Both the position numbers and the translations under genes were made by a program. The notes beneath the pieces are model-generated. The model did no database searches. It was given only the letters and a program-made list of their open reading frames with translations, and was not told the DNA's origin. A stretch of DNA of 64,000 nt. Source: Streptomyces noursei. GTDB lineage: Bacteria > Actinomycetota > Actinomycetes > Streptomycetales > Streptomycetaceae. The first letter of the stretch is position 1, and the number at the start of each line of letters is the position of its first letter. Below are positions 50,655-59,109 of the stretch, piece by piece. Where the stretch lies: NCBI RefSeq assembly GCF_001646665.1, contig NZ_LWBU01000405.1, positions 124,001 through 188,000 on the forward strand, read 5' to 3'.

Positions 50655-51932
50655 GTGCGCCGCCGACTGATCAACTCCACGCTCGCGGTGGTCCTCGTCG
50701 TCATCGCGGTCTTCGGGGTCTCCCTCGTCATCGTCGAGACGCGCACCATCAGCAGCAGCGCCCAGGAGAGCGTGGACTCCGAGGCCGTCCGCCTGGTCAG
50801 CATCGTGGAGAGCCGGCTCGTCGGCGGCGAGCCCGTGAACCCCGGGATCCTCCTCCAGCAGAGCGGCGCCAAGCGGTACGCCCTGATCGAGATCCCCGGC
50901 CGCGCCCCCATCGAGATCGGCGAACGCCCCGAGGGCAGCGTCATCCGCGGCAGCGCCGACGGCAAGCGCGGCGAGAAGGCCACCGTCGAGGAGCCCCGTT
51001 CCAGCGTCACCCGCGAGGTCGGCCGCACCCTGCTGATCATCGGCGCCGTGGCGCTGCTCGCCGTGATCGCCGCCGTGCTCCTCGCCGTACGCCAGGCCAA
51101 CCGGCTCGCCTCGCCGCTGACCGACCTCGCCGAGACCGCCGAACGGCTCGGCTCGGGCGACCCGCGGCCCCGCCACCGGCGGTACGGCGTGCCCGAGCTC
51201 GACCGGGTCGCCGACGTGCTCGACGCCTCCGCCGAGCGGATCGCCCGCATGCTCACCGCCGAGCGGCGGCTCGCCGCCGACGCCTCCCACCAGCTGCGCA
51301 CGCCCCTGACCGCCCTGTCCATGCGGCTGGAGGAGATCTCCGAGACCGACGACCCGGCCACCGTGAAGGAGGAGGCGCACATCGCCCTCACCCAGGTGGA
51401 GCGGCTCACCGACGTCGTCCAGCGGCTGCTGACGAACTCGCGCGACCCGCGCACCGGCTCGGCGATCGCCTTCGACCTCGACGAGGTCGTCAAGCAGCAG
51501 ATCGAGGAATGGCGGCCGGCCTACCGCAGCGCGGGACGGGCGATCGTCCGCTCCGGCAAGGTCGGCATGCGGGCCGTCGGCACCCCGGGCGCGGTCGCGC
51601 AGGTGCTGGCCGCGCTGATCGAGAACTCGCTGATGCACGGCGGCGGCACCGTCGCCCTGCGCACCCGGGTCACCGGCAACCAGGCCGTCGTCGAGGTCAC
51701 GGACGAGGGGCCCGGCGTACCGCCCGACCTCGGTGCGCGGATCTTCGAGCGGACCATCAGCGGCCGCAACTCCACCGGTATCGGCCTCGCCGTCGCCCGC
51801 GACCTCGCCGAGGCGGACGGCGGCCGTCTGGAACTGCTCCAGCAGCAGCCGCCGGTCTTCGCCCTCTTCCTCAGCCGTGAGGTACGCAGCCGCAAGGACA
51901 AGACCGCGCACGAGCCGCCGACGGTCCGCTAG
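50655..51932 (+). CDS. Sensor histidine kinase
   Basis: This 425-aa membrane kinase has TM1 (LAVVLVVIAVFGVSLVIV, about 10-27), an extracellular sensor of about 95 residues (28-123) and TM2 (LLIIGAVALLAVIAAVLLAV, about 126-145). A HAMP region, DHp helix with H212 in LAADASHQLRTPLTALSMRLEE, and the catalytic HATPase domain (N box ALIENSLMHGGG, G1 VTDEGPGVP, G2 TGIGLAVARDL) follow. GTG 50655 is 9 nt after the regulator stop, so the genes form one operon. Its stop codon overlaps the stop of the convergent GtrA gene in the shared CTAG (51929-51932), leaving no space for a terminator. Confidence 0.95.
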   Translation: MRRRLINSTLAVVLVVIAVFGVSLVIVETRTISSSAQESVDSEAVRLVSIVESRLVGGEPVNPGILLQQSGAKRYALIEIPGRAPIEIGERPEGSVIRGSADGKRGEKATVEEPRSSVTREVGRTLLIIGAVALLAVIAAVLLAVRQANRLASPLTDLAETAERLGSGDPRPRHRRYGVPELDRVADVLDASAERIARMLTAERRLAADASHQLRTPLTALSMRLEEISETDDPATVKEEAHIALTQVERLTDVVQRLLTNSRDPRTGSAIAFDLDEVVKQQIEEWRPAYRSAGRAIVRSGKVGMRAVGTPGAVAQVLAALIENSLMHGGGTVALRTRVTGNQAVVEVTDEGPGVPPDLGARIFERTISGRNSTGIGLAVARDLAEADGGRLELLQQQPPVFALFLSREVRSRKDKTAHEPPTVR

Positions 51933-52453
51933 CGGCGCGGGGCGACCGGCTCCGCGGCCCGCCCGGGCTCGTGCCGGCGCTGCTCCAGGAACGATTCGGC
52001 GGGCGGAACGGCCTCGTGCACCGGCAGCGTCCGGAACACCCAGGTGCGGTAGGACCAGAAGCGGAACAGCGTGGCCACACCGATGCCGAAGAACTTGAAG
52101 AAGTTGTTCTGCAGCGGGCTGTCCCAGCCGAAGCCGTACGTCGCCGCGTACAGCACACCGTTCTCGATCACCAGGCCCACCAGGCTGAACAGCAGGAACA
52201 GCGTCAGCTCCCGGGTCCGGCCGCCCTTGTCACGGTCCCGGTACGTGAAGTAGCGGAAGCCCACGTAGTTGAACGCGATGGCGACGACCGTGGCGAGCAG
52301 GCTGGCCCGGACGACCGGCAGCTCCGTGGTGTGGCGCACCAGGTTGAAGACCGCCATGTTGACCAGCAGACCGAGACCGCCGACGAGACCGAATTTGGCG
52401 ATCTCGCGGACGAGCTGGTCCAGCCGCACCCGCAGTGCGCCTCGTTCACTCAT
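51929..52453 (-). CDS. GtrA-family membrane protein
   Basis: This 174-aa protein has four membrane segments of the GtrA fold: EIAKFGLVGGLGLLVNMAVFNLV, SLLATVVAIAFNYVGFRYF, LTLFLLFSLVGLVIENGVLYAAT and FFKFFGIGVATLFRFWSYRTWVF. The ending FRFWSYRTWVF is diagnostic. GtrA proteins flip or carry polyprenyl-phosphate-linked sugars for cell-surface glycosylation. The C-terminal 25 residues form a polar tail. It is divergent from purK and overlaps the sensor kinase by 4 bp. No glycosyltransferase adjoins it. Confidence 0.9.
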   Translation of the reverse strand: MSERGALRVRLDQLVREIAKFGLVGGLGLLVNMAVFNLVRHTTELPVVRASLLATVVAIAFNYVGFRYFTYRDRDKGGRTRELTLFLLFSLVGLVIENGVLYAATYGFGWDSPLQNNFFKFFGIGVATLFRFWSYRTWVFRTLPVHEAVPPAESFLEQRRHEPGRAAEPVAPRR

Positions 52454-52559
52454 GGTGATCTTTCAGCCCCGTCCGGTCGAGTGGGTCAACCAAGCCATGC
52501 TAACCACCCGCCCCCGACCCCGCTCGGGGACGGGAGACGGCCCCCGCGCCGCGGCCGGA

Positions 52560-52565
52560 TACCCT
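52560..52565 (+). promoter_or_regulatory. -10-like hexamer 6 nt before purK
   Basis: TACCCT ends exactly 6 nt before GTG 52572. The AAGAGG in between is too close to be a normal ribosome-binding site, so a leaderless transcript is likely. Confidence 0.5.
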
Positions 52566-52571
52566 AAGAGG

Positions 52572-53711
52572 GTGACGTTCCCGGTAGTAGGCATGGTGGG
52601 CGGCGGTCAGCTGGCCCGTATGACCCATGAGGCGGGCATCCCCCTCGGCATCAAGTTCAAGCTCCTCAGCGACTCCCCCCAGGACTCGGCGGCCCAGGTC
52701 GTGAGCGACGTCGTCATCGGCGACTATCGCGACCTGGACACGCTGCGTGAGTTCGCGCGCGGCTGCGACGTGATCACCTTCGATCACGAGCACGTACCGA
52801 CCGAGCACCTGCGGGCCCTGGAGGCGGACGGCATTCCCGTCCGGCCGGGGCCCGACGCGCTGGTGCACGCCCAGGACAAGGGCGTGATGCGGGCCAGGCT
52901 CGACGAGATCGGCGCCCCGTCCCCCCGCCACCGCATCGTGGCGGACCCGGCCGACGCGGCGGCCTTCGCCGCCGAGACCGGAGGGTTCCCGATCATCCTC
53001 AAGACGGTCCGCGGCGGATACGACGGCAAGGGCGTGTGGTTCGTCCGCTCCGAGGACGAGGCCCGCGACCCGTTCCTCGCGGGCGTGCCCGTCCTCGCCG
53101 AGGAGAAGGTCGACTACGTACGCGAGCTGGCCGCCAACATCGTCCGCTCGCCGCACGGCCAGGCCGTGGCCTACCCCGTCGTCGAGTCCCGCCAGGTCGA
53201 CGGCGTCTGCGACACCGTGATCGCCCCCGCACCCGGCCTCTCCGCCGACCTGGCCGGCCAGGCCCAGGAGCTCGCGCTCCGCATCGCCAAGGAACTGGAC
53301 GTCGTCGGCCACCTCGCCGTCGAACTGTTCGAGACGCGCGACGGCCGCATCCTCGTCAACGAGCTGGCGATGCGCCCCCACAACTCCGGCCACTGGACCC
53401 AGGACGGCGCGGTCACCTCGCAGTTCGCCAACCATGTGCGGGCCGTCCTCGACCTGCCGCTCGGCGACCCGCGCCCCCGCGCCCCCTGGACCGTCATGTG
53501 CAACGTGCTGGGCGGTGACTACCCGGACATGTACCAGGCGTACCTCCACTGCATGGCCCGCGACCCCCAGCTGAAGATCCATATGTACGGCAAGGACGTG
53601 AAGCCCGGCCGCAAGGTGGGGCACGTCAACACCTACGGCGACGACCTCGACGACGTGCTGGACCGCGCGCGTCACGCCGCCGGCTACCTGCGAGGAACGA
53701 TCGTTGAGTAA
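52572..53711 (+). CDS. purK: 5-(carboxyamino)imidazole ribonucleotide synthase
   Basis: This 379-aa ATP-grasp enzyme carboxylates 5-aminoimidazole ribonucleotide with bicarbonate and ATP in purine synthesis. The N-terminal motif is VGMVGGGQLARMTHEAG, a family hallmark. ATP-grasp features follow: ITFDHEHVPTEHL, DKGVMRARLDEIGAPSPR, IILKTVRGGYDGKGVWFV, the Glu in VLAEEKVDYVRELAANIVRS, LAVELFETRDGRILVNELAMRPHNSGHWTQDG. GTG 52572 is chosen by the motif and the TACCCT hexamer; no upstream extension fits. It overlaps purE, which uses its product. Confidence 0.96.
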   Translation: MTFPVVGMVGGGQLARMTHEAGIPLGIKFKLLSDSPQDSAAQVVSDVVIGDYRDLDTLREFARGCDVITFDHEHVPTEHLRALEADGIPVRPGPDALVHAQDKGVMRARLDEIGAPSPRHRIVADPADAAAFAAETGGFPIILKTVRGGYDGKGVWFVRSEDEARDPFLAGVPVLAEEKVDYVRELAANIVRSPHGQAVAYPVVESRQVDGVCDTVIAPAPGLSADLAGQAQELALRIAKELDVVGHLAVELFETRDGRILVNELAMRPHNSGHWTQDGAVTSQFANHVRAVLDLPLGDPRPRAPWTVMCNVLGGDYPDMYQAYLHCMARDPQLKIHMYGKDVKPGRKVGHVNTYGDDLDDVLDRARHAAGYLRGTIVE

Positions 53712-54240
53712 CCCGATGGACACCCCGCTCGTCGGCATCGTCATGGGCTCCGACTCCGACTGGCCCGTGATGGAGGCCGCCGCCACGGCCCTCGACGAGT
53801 TCGAGATCCCCTACGAGGTCGACGTCGTCTCCGCGCACCGCATGCCGCGCGAGATGGTCGCGTACGGCGAGCGCGCCGCCGACCGCGGCCTCAAGGCGAT
53901 CATCGCGGGCGCCGGCGGAGCCGCGCACCTGCCCGGCATGCTCGCCTCCGTCACGCCCCTCCCCGTGATCGGCGTCCCCGTCCCCCTGAAGTACCTGGAC
54001 GGCATGGACTCGCTGCTCTCCATCGTCCAGATGCCCGCCGGCGTCCCGGTCGCCACCGTCTCCGTGGGCGGCGCGCGCAACGCCGGCCTGCTGGCGGCCC
54101 GCATCCTCGCGAGCGCCGACCCCGAGCTGCTCGCCCGCATGGCCGACTTCCAGCAGGAGCTGAACGACCAGGCCACCGAGAAGGGCAAGCGGCTGCGGGC
54201 GAAGGTCGAGGGCTCCTCGTCGTTCGGCTTCGCCAAGTGA
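53704..54240 (+). CDS. purE: 5-(carboxyamino)imidazole ribonucleotide mutase
   Basis: This 178-aa class I PurE moves the carboxylate of N5-CAIR to C4. Motifs are VGIVMGSDSDWPVMEAAATALDEFEIPYEVDVVSAHRMP (with the SAHR motif) and IIAGAGGAAHLPGMLAS, followed by VPVATVSVGGARNAGLLAARIL. The TTG start at 53704 is preferred because AGGA lies 8 nt upstream and the gene then overlaps purK by 8 bp; ATG 53716 is an alternative. Its stop overlaps the GTG of the dipeptidase gene, so purK, purE and the dipeptidase are likely co-transcribed. Confidence 0.96.
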   Translation: MSNPMDTPLVGIVMGSDSDWPVMEAAATALDEFEIPYEVDVVSAHRMPREMVAYGERAADRGLKAIIAGAGGAAHLPGMLASVTPLPVIGVPVPLKYLDGMDSLLSIVQMPAGVPVATVSVGGARNAGLLAARILASADPELLARMADFQQELNDQATEKGKRLRAKVEGSSSFGFAK

Positions 54241-55427
54241 CGGCCGGCCGTTTCCGGGACGAGGCGCGCGACCTGCTCGCCTCGCACCCCGTGGTGGACG
54301 GCCACAACGACCTGCCGTGGGCGCTGCGGGAGAGCGCCGGCTACGACCTGGACCGCCTCGACGTCGGGGCGGACCAGACCGGCCGGCTCCACACCGACAT
54401 CCCCCGGCTGCGGGCGGGCGGCGTCGGCGCCCAGTTCTGGTCGGTGTACGTCCGCAGCGACATGGCCGGCGACGACGCGGTCAGCGCCACGCTGGAGCAG
54501 ATCGACTGCGTCGACCGGCTGCTGGCCCGCCACCCCGCGGACCTGGCACCCGCGCTGACCGCCGACGACATGGAGGCGGCGCGGGCCTCCGGGCGCATCG
54601 CGTCCCTGAAGGGCGCCGAGGGCGGCCACTCCATCAACAACTCGATGGCCACCCTCCGGGCCCTGTACGCCCTGGGCGTCCGCTACATGACGCTCACCCA
54701 CAACGACAACGTGCCCTGGGCCGACTCGGCGACCGACGCCCCCGGCGTCGGCGGCCTCTCCGCCTTCGGCCGCGAGGTCGTACGGGAGATGAACCGGCTC
54801 GGCATGCTGGTCGACCTCTCGCACGTCGCCGACACCACGATGCGCGACGCGCTCGCCACGTCCGAGGCGCCGGTGATCTTCTCCCACTCGTCCTCCCGGA
54901 CCGTGTGCGACCACCCGCGCAACATCCCCGACGACGTCCTGTCGCTCCTGCCCGCCAACGGGGGCGTCGCCATGGTCACGTTCGTCCCGAAATTCGTGCT
55001 GCCCGCCGCCGTGGAGTGGACCCGGCGGGCCGACGAGAACATGCGGGCGCACGGCCTCCACCACCTGGACACCACCCCGGAGGCGATGCGCGTCCACGCG
55101 GCGTTCGAGGCGGCGGACCCGCGCCCGGTCGCCACCGCCGCGACGGTGGCGGACCACCTGGACCACATGCGTGAGGTCGCGGGCATCGCCCACCTCGGCA
55201 TCGGCGGCGACTACGACGGCACGGCGTTCACCCCCGCGGGCCTGGACGACGTGTCGGGCTACCCGAACCTCATCGCGGAACTGCTCGCCCGCGGGTGGTC
55301 CCACGCGGACCTGGCGAAGCTGACCTGGGGCAACGCGCTGCGCGTCCTGCGCGACGCGGAGTCCGTGTCCCGCGCGCTGTCCACCCGGGCCCCCTCGACG
55401 GCCACGCTCGCGTCCCTCGACGGCTGA
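54237..55427 (+). CDS. Membrane dipeptidase-like zinc peptidase (M19)
   Basis: This 396-aa protein is a peptidase family M19 enzyme (renal dipeptidase type). All expected metal and catalytic residues are present: H23 and D25 in DGHNDLPW, E128 in KGAEGGHS, H196 in VDLSHVAD, H217 in IFSHSSSR and D325 in GIGGDYDG. It should hydrolyse dipeptides, including those with a C-terminal D-residue, in the cytoplasm, since no signal peptide is seen. GTG 54237 overlaps the purE stop. A second M19-like gene follows after a 600-bp repeat region but lacks most of these residues. Confidence 0.93.
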   Translation: MTAGRFRDEARDLLASHPVVDGHNDLPWALRESAGYDLDRLDVGADQTGRLHTDIPRLRAGGVGAQFWSVYVRSDMAGDDAVSATLEQIDCVDRLLARHPADLAPALTADDMEAARASGRIASLKGAEGGHSINNSMATLRALYALGVRYMTLTHNDNVPWADSATDAPGVGGLSAFGREVVREMNRLGMLVDLSHVADTTMRDALATSEAPVIFSHSSSRTVCDHPRNIPDDVLSLLPANGGVAMVTFVPKFVLPAAVEWTRRADENMRAHGLHHLDTTPEAMRVHAAFEAADPRPVATAATVADHLDHMREVAGIAHLGIGGDYDGTAFTPAGLDDVSGYPNLIAELLARGWSHADLAKLTWGNALRVLRDAESVSRALSTRAPSTATLASLDG

Positions 55428-55528
55428 CCCCGCCGGGCCGCGGCGGCGCCCCGTCCCTGTGCGGTGCGCTGCGTCTGGTCGGGGTGCCGTTCCGGTGTGC
55501 GGCACTGGTGCGGTGGGTGGTGGGGTGT

Positions 55529-55852
55529 GGCCCCTCCGGGCTCACCTCCTCGGGGCCGGCGGCCCTGGGTCAGACGTAAGGGAGCCCACCCCTCGCCGCC
55601 AACCCCTGCGGGGGCGACCCTGCACGGCCCCACCCCTGGCCGTACGCCGCCTGCGGGCCGGTGAGACCGTGCGGGGCCGTCGCCACTGCCTGTACGTCCG
55701 TTTGCCGTCCGGACCACGACGGCGGGGACGTTGTGCGCGTACGGCGAGGAGGGGCCGTGCAGGGTCGCCCCCGCAGCGGATTGGCGGCGAGTGACGGTCA
55801 CTGGACCGGCTGGGCGCCCCGCCAACCGCGAGGAGGTGAGCCCGGAGGGGCC
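55529..55852. repeat. Long composite inverted repeat (324 bp)
   Basis: In the 596-bp gap between the two M19 genes, nested arms pair in order. Positions 55529-55552 match 55829-55852 (24 of 24). 55592-55602 match 55781-55791 (11 of 11). 55606-55631 match 55751-55776 (26 of 26). 55640-55647 match 55737-55744 (8 of 8). Together they could form a long interrupted stem with a loop of about 90 nt. No open frame in it looks coding. It may be a miniature inverted-repeat element or a long intergenic hairpin. The flanks 55428-55528 and 55853-56023 hold no gene. Confidence 0.75.
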
Positions 55853-56023
55853 CCGCCCCAGACGCACCGGCAGAAGCGTGGCCACGCCCGGTACGACACC
55901 CCGGCACCGCTCCCGCGAGGGGGCGGCGGGTCACCCGGTCGGAGTACGCCGCCGCGACCACCGCATCCGCCCGTGTCACCGTGGCCCTGTCGGCTCGTCG
56001 TTCGTCCGGAGCGGAGCTCCCCC

Positions 56024-57097
56024 ATGGCAGACCTTCAGGACCACCCCTGCGCGGCATCTTCCGCGATCGGTGACTTCGACGACACCCCCGACGGGCTCGC
56101 CGAGGCGCCCACCCCGGCAGAGGTCGACATCGAGCGGGCCCGCGTCCTGCTCGCCGCGCAGCTCGTCGTCGACGGCCACAACACGCTCGCGCAGGAGCTC
56201 GACCGTACGCACTGGCACGACCTCCAGCACGGCTCGGCGTTCCTCGACACCGACATCCCGCGCATCCGCGCCGGCGGCGTCGGCGCCCAGTTCTGGTCGC
56301 TGCACGTGCCTCCGGGGCCCGCCGCCGTGCAGGAGACGCTGGACCGAATAGACGCCGTGCGCACCCTCGTGGAGTCGTGCCCCGAGGCGCTGCGGCTGGC
56401 CCTGACCGCCGCCGACATGGTGCAGGCCAGGGACTGCGGCCGGATCGCCTCCCTCCTGGGGCCCGTGTCGGGCGCCGCGCTGGGGGAGTCGCTGGGCACC
56501 CTCCGCGCGTACCACGCGCTCGGTGTCCGCAGCGTCGGCATCGCCGGTACGCGCTGGACGGCCGACCCCGCCGGTCTGACGCCGTTCGGGGAGGAGGCGG
56601 TGCGCGAGATGAACCGCCTCGGGGTCCTCGTCGACCTGTCGGGCGCGTCCGGCGCCACCATGGAGCGGGTGCTGGACATCTCCAAGGCGCCGGTGATCCT
56701 GTCCCACTCGGCGGCCCAGGCCCTGACCCCGCACGCGGTGAACGTCCCCGACGAGGTGCTGCTCCGGCTGCGCGCCAACGGCGGGGTGTGCATGGTCAGC
56801 TTCGCCCCGGACCAGGTGACCCGCCGTGCCGACCAGCCCGCCACCCTCTGGGACGTGGCCGATCATGTCGAGCACGTCCGCGAGGTCGCCGGCCCGGAGT
56901 GCGTGGGTCTGGCGGGTTCGTACGGGCTGACCGCCGACGCCCCGCACACCATCGGTCTGGAGGACGCGTCCTCGTACCCGAACCTGATCGCCGAGTTGTT
57001 GCACCGCGACTGGGCCGAGGCGGACATCGCGGGGCTGACGTGGGGCAACGCGGCCCGGGTCGTGCGCGAGGCGGCGGACGCGGCACAACCGGTGTGA
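56024..57097 (+). CDS. M19 dipeptidase-like protein lacking metal ligands
   Basis: This 357-aa protein is clearly homologous to the upstream M19 dipeptidase: DTDIPRIRAGGVGAQFWS, EAVREMNRLGVLVDLSG, KAPVILSHSAAQAL and YPNLIAELLHRDWAEADIAGLTWGNAARVV. It is shorter, with a 40-residue acidic N-terminal extension. Comparison of aligned positions shows loss of key residues: HND becomes H52-N-T54, the metal Glu becomes V148, the metal His of DLSH becomes G207 and the catalytic Asp becomes S299. Only H52 and H228 remain. The frame is intact and codon use is normal, so it is probably an expressed pseudoenzyme with a binding role. ATG 56024 follows GGAGCGGAG. Confidence 0.85.
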   Translation: MADLQDHPCAASSAIGDFDDTPDGLAEAPTPAEVDIERARVLLAAQLVVDGHNTLAQELDRTHWHDLQHGSAFLDTDIPRIRAGGVGAQFWSLHVPPGPAAVQETLDRIDAVRTLVESCPEALRLALTAADMVQARDCGRIASLLGPVSGAALGESLGTLRAYHALGVRSVGIAGTRWTADPAGLTPFGEEAVREMNRLGVLVDLSGASGATMERVLDISKAPVILSHSAAQALTPHAVNVPDEVLLRLRANGGVCMVSFAPDQVTRRADQPATLWDVADHVEHVREVAGPECVGLAGSYGLTADAPHTIGLEDASSYPNLIAELLHRDWAEADIAGLTWGNAARVVREAADAAQPV

Positions 57098-57100
57098 CCG

Positions 57101-57481
57101 CTACGCCCGGCACAGGCAGAAGGGGTGCCCCGCCGGGTCGGCGTACACGCGGAAGCCCCGCTTGCCTCCGTCGTCGTCGACGTCCAGCGGCCGGGCGCCC
57201 AGCGCGAGGACCTGTTCCTCGGCGGCGTCGATGTCGTCGACGTCCAGGTCGAGGTGGAGCTGCTGGGAGTTCCGGTCGGCCCGCGGCCACTCGGGCGGGC
57301 GCAGGTCGGGCACCTGCTGGAAGGCGAGCCGTTGCCCGCCCGGGAGGTACAGGTCGATCCAGTGCTCGTCCTCGGTCTGGTCGTCCTTGATCTCGCCGCC
57401 GAGGACGGCGGCGTAGAACTCGGCGAGCCGGCGGGGCTCGGGACAGTCGATCGCGGTCAGTGCGAGTGTCGCAAAAGCCAT
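57101..57481 (-). CDS. VOC-family (glyoxalase-like) protein
   Basis: This 126-aa protein has one vicinal-oxygen-chelate double repeat: FATLALTAIDCPEPRRLAEFYAAVLGGEIK (first beta-alpha-beta unit), HWIDLYLPGGQRLAFQQVPD, LHLDLDVDDIDAAEEQVLALGARPLD and FRVYADPAGHPFCLCRA. It resembles small glyoxalase/bleomycin-resistance-like proteins common in Streptomyces. The substrate is unknown. It converges on the dipeptidase-like gene with a 3-bp gap. ATG 57481 lacks a strong ribosome-binding site. A 22-bp tandem repeat lies just upstream. Confidence 0.85.
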   Translation of the reverse strand: MAFATLALTAIDCPEPRRLAEFYAAVLGGEIKDDQTEDEHWIDLYLPGGQRLAFQQVPDLRPPEWPRADRNSQQLHLDLDVDDIDAAEEQVLALGARPLDVDDDGGKRGFRVYADPAGHPFCLCRA

Positions 57482-57498
57482 GGCGCCCGGGTGCCCGT

Positions 57499-57542
57499 GC
57501 GGCGCCCCGCCATGCCTGCCGCGGCGCCCCGCCATGCCTGCC
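57499..57542. repeat. 22-bp tandem repeat, two copies
   Basis: Positions 57499-57520 and 57521-57542 are identical. They lie between the start of the VOC gene and the end of the UDP-glucose dehydrogenase gene, followed by further CGGGGACCCGGTC direct repeats to 57590. Confidence 0.7.
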
Positions 57543-57585
57543 GCGGGCCGGTCAGGCCCGGGGACCCGGTCGGCCGGGGACCCGG

Positions 57586-58929
57586 TCAGGCCCGGGGGCG
57601 GCCCATCGCGCGGAAGGTCCAGCCCGCCTCGCGCCAGCGCTCCGCGTCGAGGGCGTTGCGGCCGTCGAGGATGACGCGGGACGTCACGGCCTCGCCCAGC
57701 TCGGCGGGGTCGAGGTCGCGGAACTCGCTCCACTCCGTCAGGTGCAGCACGATGTCGGCGCCCCGCACCGCGTCCAGGGCGGTGTCGGCGTACCCGAGCG
57801 TGGGGAACAGCCGGCGCGCGTTGTCCATGCCCTTGGGGTCGTACACGGTGACCTGGCCGCCCTGGAGGTGGATCTGACCGGCGACGTTCAGGGCGGGCGA
57901 GTCGCGTACGTCGTCGGAGTTCGGCTTGAACGTGGCGCCCAGGACGGCGACCCGCTTGCCGAGGAAGGTGCCGTCGCCGAGGGCCTCGCGCGCCATGCCG
58001 ACCATCTGGCCGCGGCGCCGCATGTTGATGGAGTCGATCTCGCGCAGGAAGGTCAGGGCCTGGTCGGCGCCCAGCTCGCCGGCGCGGGCCATGAAGGCCC
58101 GGATGTCCTTGGGCAGGCAGCCGCCGCCGAAGCCGATCCCGGCGCGGAGGAACTTGGCGCCGATCCGCTCGTCGTAGCCGATGGCCTCCGCGAGCTTGAC
58201 GACGTCGCCGCCGGCGGCCTCGCAGACCTCGGCCATCGCGTTGATGAAGGAGATCTTCGTCGCCAGGAAGGAGTTCGCGGCGGTCTTGACGAGTTCCGCG
58301 GTCGGGAAGTCGGTGACGACGAACGGCGACCCTTCCTCCATGGGTGTGGCGTACACCTCGCGCAGCAGCTTCTCCGCCGCCGCGCTCTCCACGCCCACCA
58401 CGATCCGGTCGGGGTGCAGGGTGTCGTCCACGGCGAAGCCCTCGCGCAGGAACTCCGGGTTCCACGCCAGTTCCGCGTCCGCGCCCACCGGCGCCCGGTC
58501 GGCGAGGAGCCGGGCGAGCCGCTCCGCGCTGCCGACCGGCACGGTCGACTTGCCGACGACCAGCGCGGGCCGCCGCAGGTGCGGGGCGAGCGAGCCGAAG
58601 GCGGCGTCGACGTACCGCATGTCGCACGCGTAGTCGCCCTGCTTCTGCGGAGTGTTCACGCAGACGAAGTGGACGTCGCCGAACTCGCCGACCTCCTCCC
58701 ACGAGGTGGTGAAGCGCAGCCGCCCGGTGGAGCCCTCGATCCCGGCGACGTGCTTGCGCAGCAGGTCCTCCAGTCCGGGCTCGTACATCGGGACGCGGCC
58801 CGCCGACAGCATGTCGATCTTCTCGGGGACGACGTCCAGCCCGAGCACCTCGAAACCCAGCTCCGCCATGGCCGCCGCATGGGTGGCGCCGAGGTATCCG
58901 GTGCCGATCACGGTGATCTTGAGGGCCAT
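57586..58929 (-). CDS. UDP-glucose 6-dehydrogenase
   Basis: This 447-aa enzyme oxidises UDP-glucose to UDP-glucuronate with two NAD+. The N-terminal NAD-binding motif is ITVIGTGYLGATHAAAMAELG. Others are VCVNTPQKQGDYACDMRYVDAAFGSL, VVGKSTVPVGSAERL, the substrate Lys/Asn region LVKTAANSFLATKISFINAMAEVCEAAGGDV, and the catalytic Cys in IGFGGGCLPKDIRAF. The C-terminal domain starts near KRVAVLGATFKPNSDDVRDSPAL. ATG 58929 is chosen with GGAG 7 nt upstream. It diverges from the acyl-CoA dehydrogenase. UDP-glucuronate would feed surface polysaccharide or glycoside synthesis. Confidence 0.95.
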   Translation of the reverse strand: MALKITVIGTGYLGATHAAAMAELGFEVLGLDVVPEKIDMLSAGRVPMYEPGLEDLLRKHVAGIEGSTGRLRFTTSWEEVGEFGDVHFVCVNTPQKQGDYACDMRYVDAAFGSLAPHLRRPALVVGKSTVPVGSAERLARLLADRAPVGADAELAWNPEFLREGFAVDDTLHPDRIVVGVESAAAEKLLREVYATPMEEGSPFVVTDFPTAELVKTAANSFLATKISFINAMAEVCEAAGGDVVKLAEAIGYDERIGAKFLRAGIGFGGGCLPKDIRAFMARAGELGADQALTFLREIDSINMRRRGQMVGMAREALGDGTFLGKRVAVLGATFKPNSDDVRDSPALNVAGQIHLQGGQVTVYDPKGMDNARRLFPTLGYADTALDAVRGADIVLHLTEWSEFRDLDPAELGEAVTSRVILDGRNALDAERWREAGWTFRAMGRPRA

Positions 58930-59071
58930 ACGGTGCTCCATTGACGTACGGGAGGGAGTGCGGGCCCGAGCATAGTCGGGCCCGGGGCCGGGCACCGTTC
59001 CTCCGGGACCGGGGCTGTCGTCAAACTCACGTATGCCGGACTCCGCCCGGCCCACTAAAATTCGGGTTACT

Positions 59072-59083
59072 TAACGGTAGTTA
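59072..59083. promoter_or_regulatory. Candidate operator upstream of the acyl-CoA dehydrogenase gene
   Basis: TAAC-GGTA-GTTA is a perfect dyad in an AT-rich patch (59056-59085) 26 nt before the start of the acyl-CoA dehydrogenase gene. Such sites often bind TetR-type repressors of acyl-CoA metabolism; the regulator is unknown. Confidence 0.4.
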
Positions 59084-59109
59084 GCAGCAGTCCAGGGGAG
59101 TGAGAGAAA

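Noticed and set aside
55428..56023. Several open frames within the long inverted-repeat region
   Set aside because: They read through the repeat arms on both strands and share the same Pro/Arg/Gly-rich words because of the inverted repeat, so they are not independent genes.
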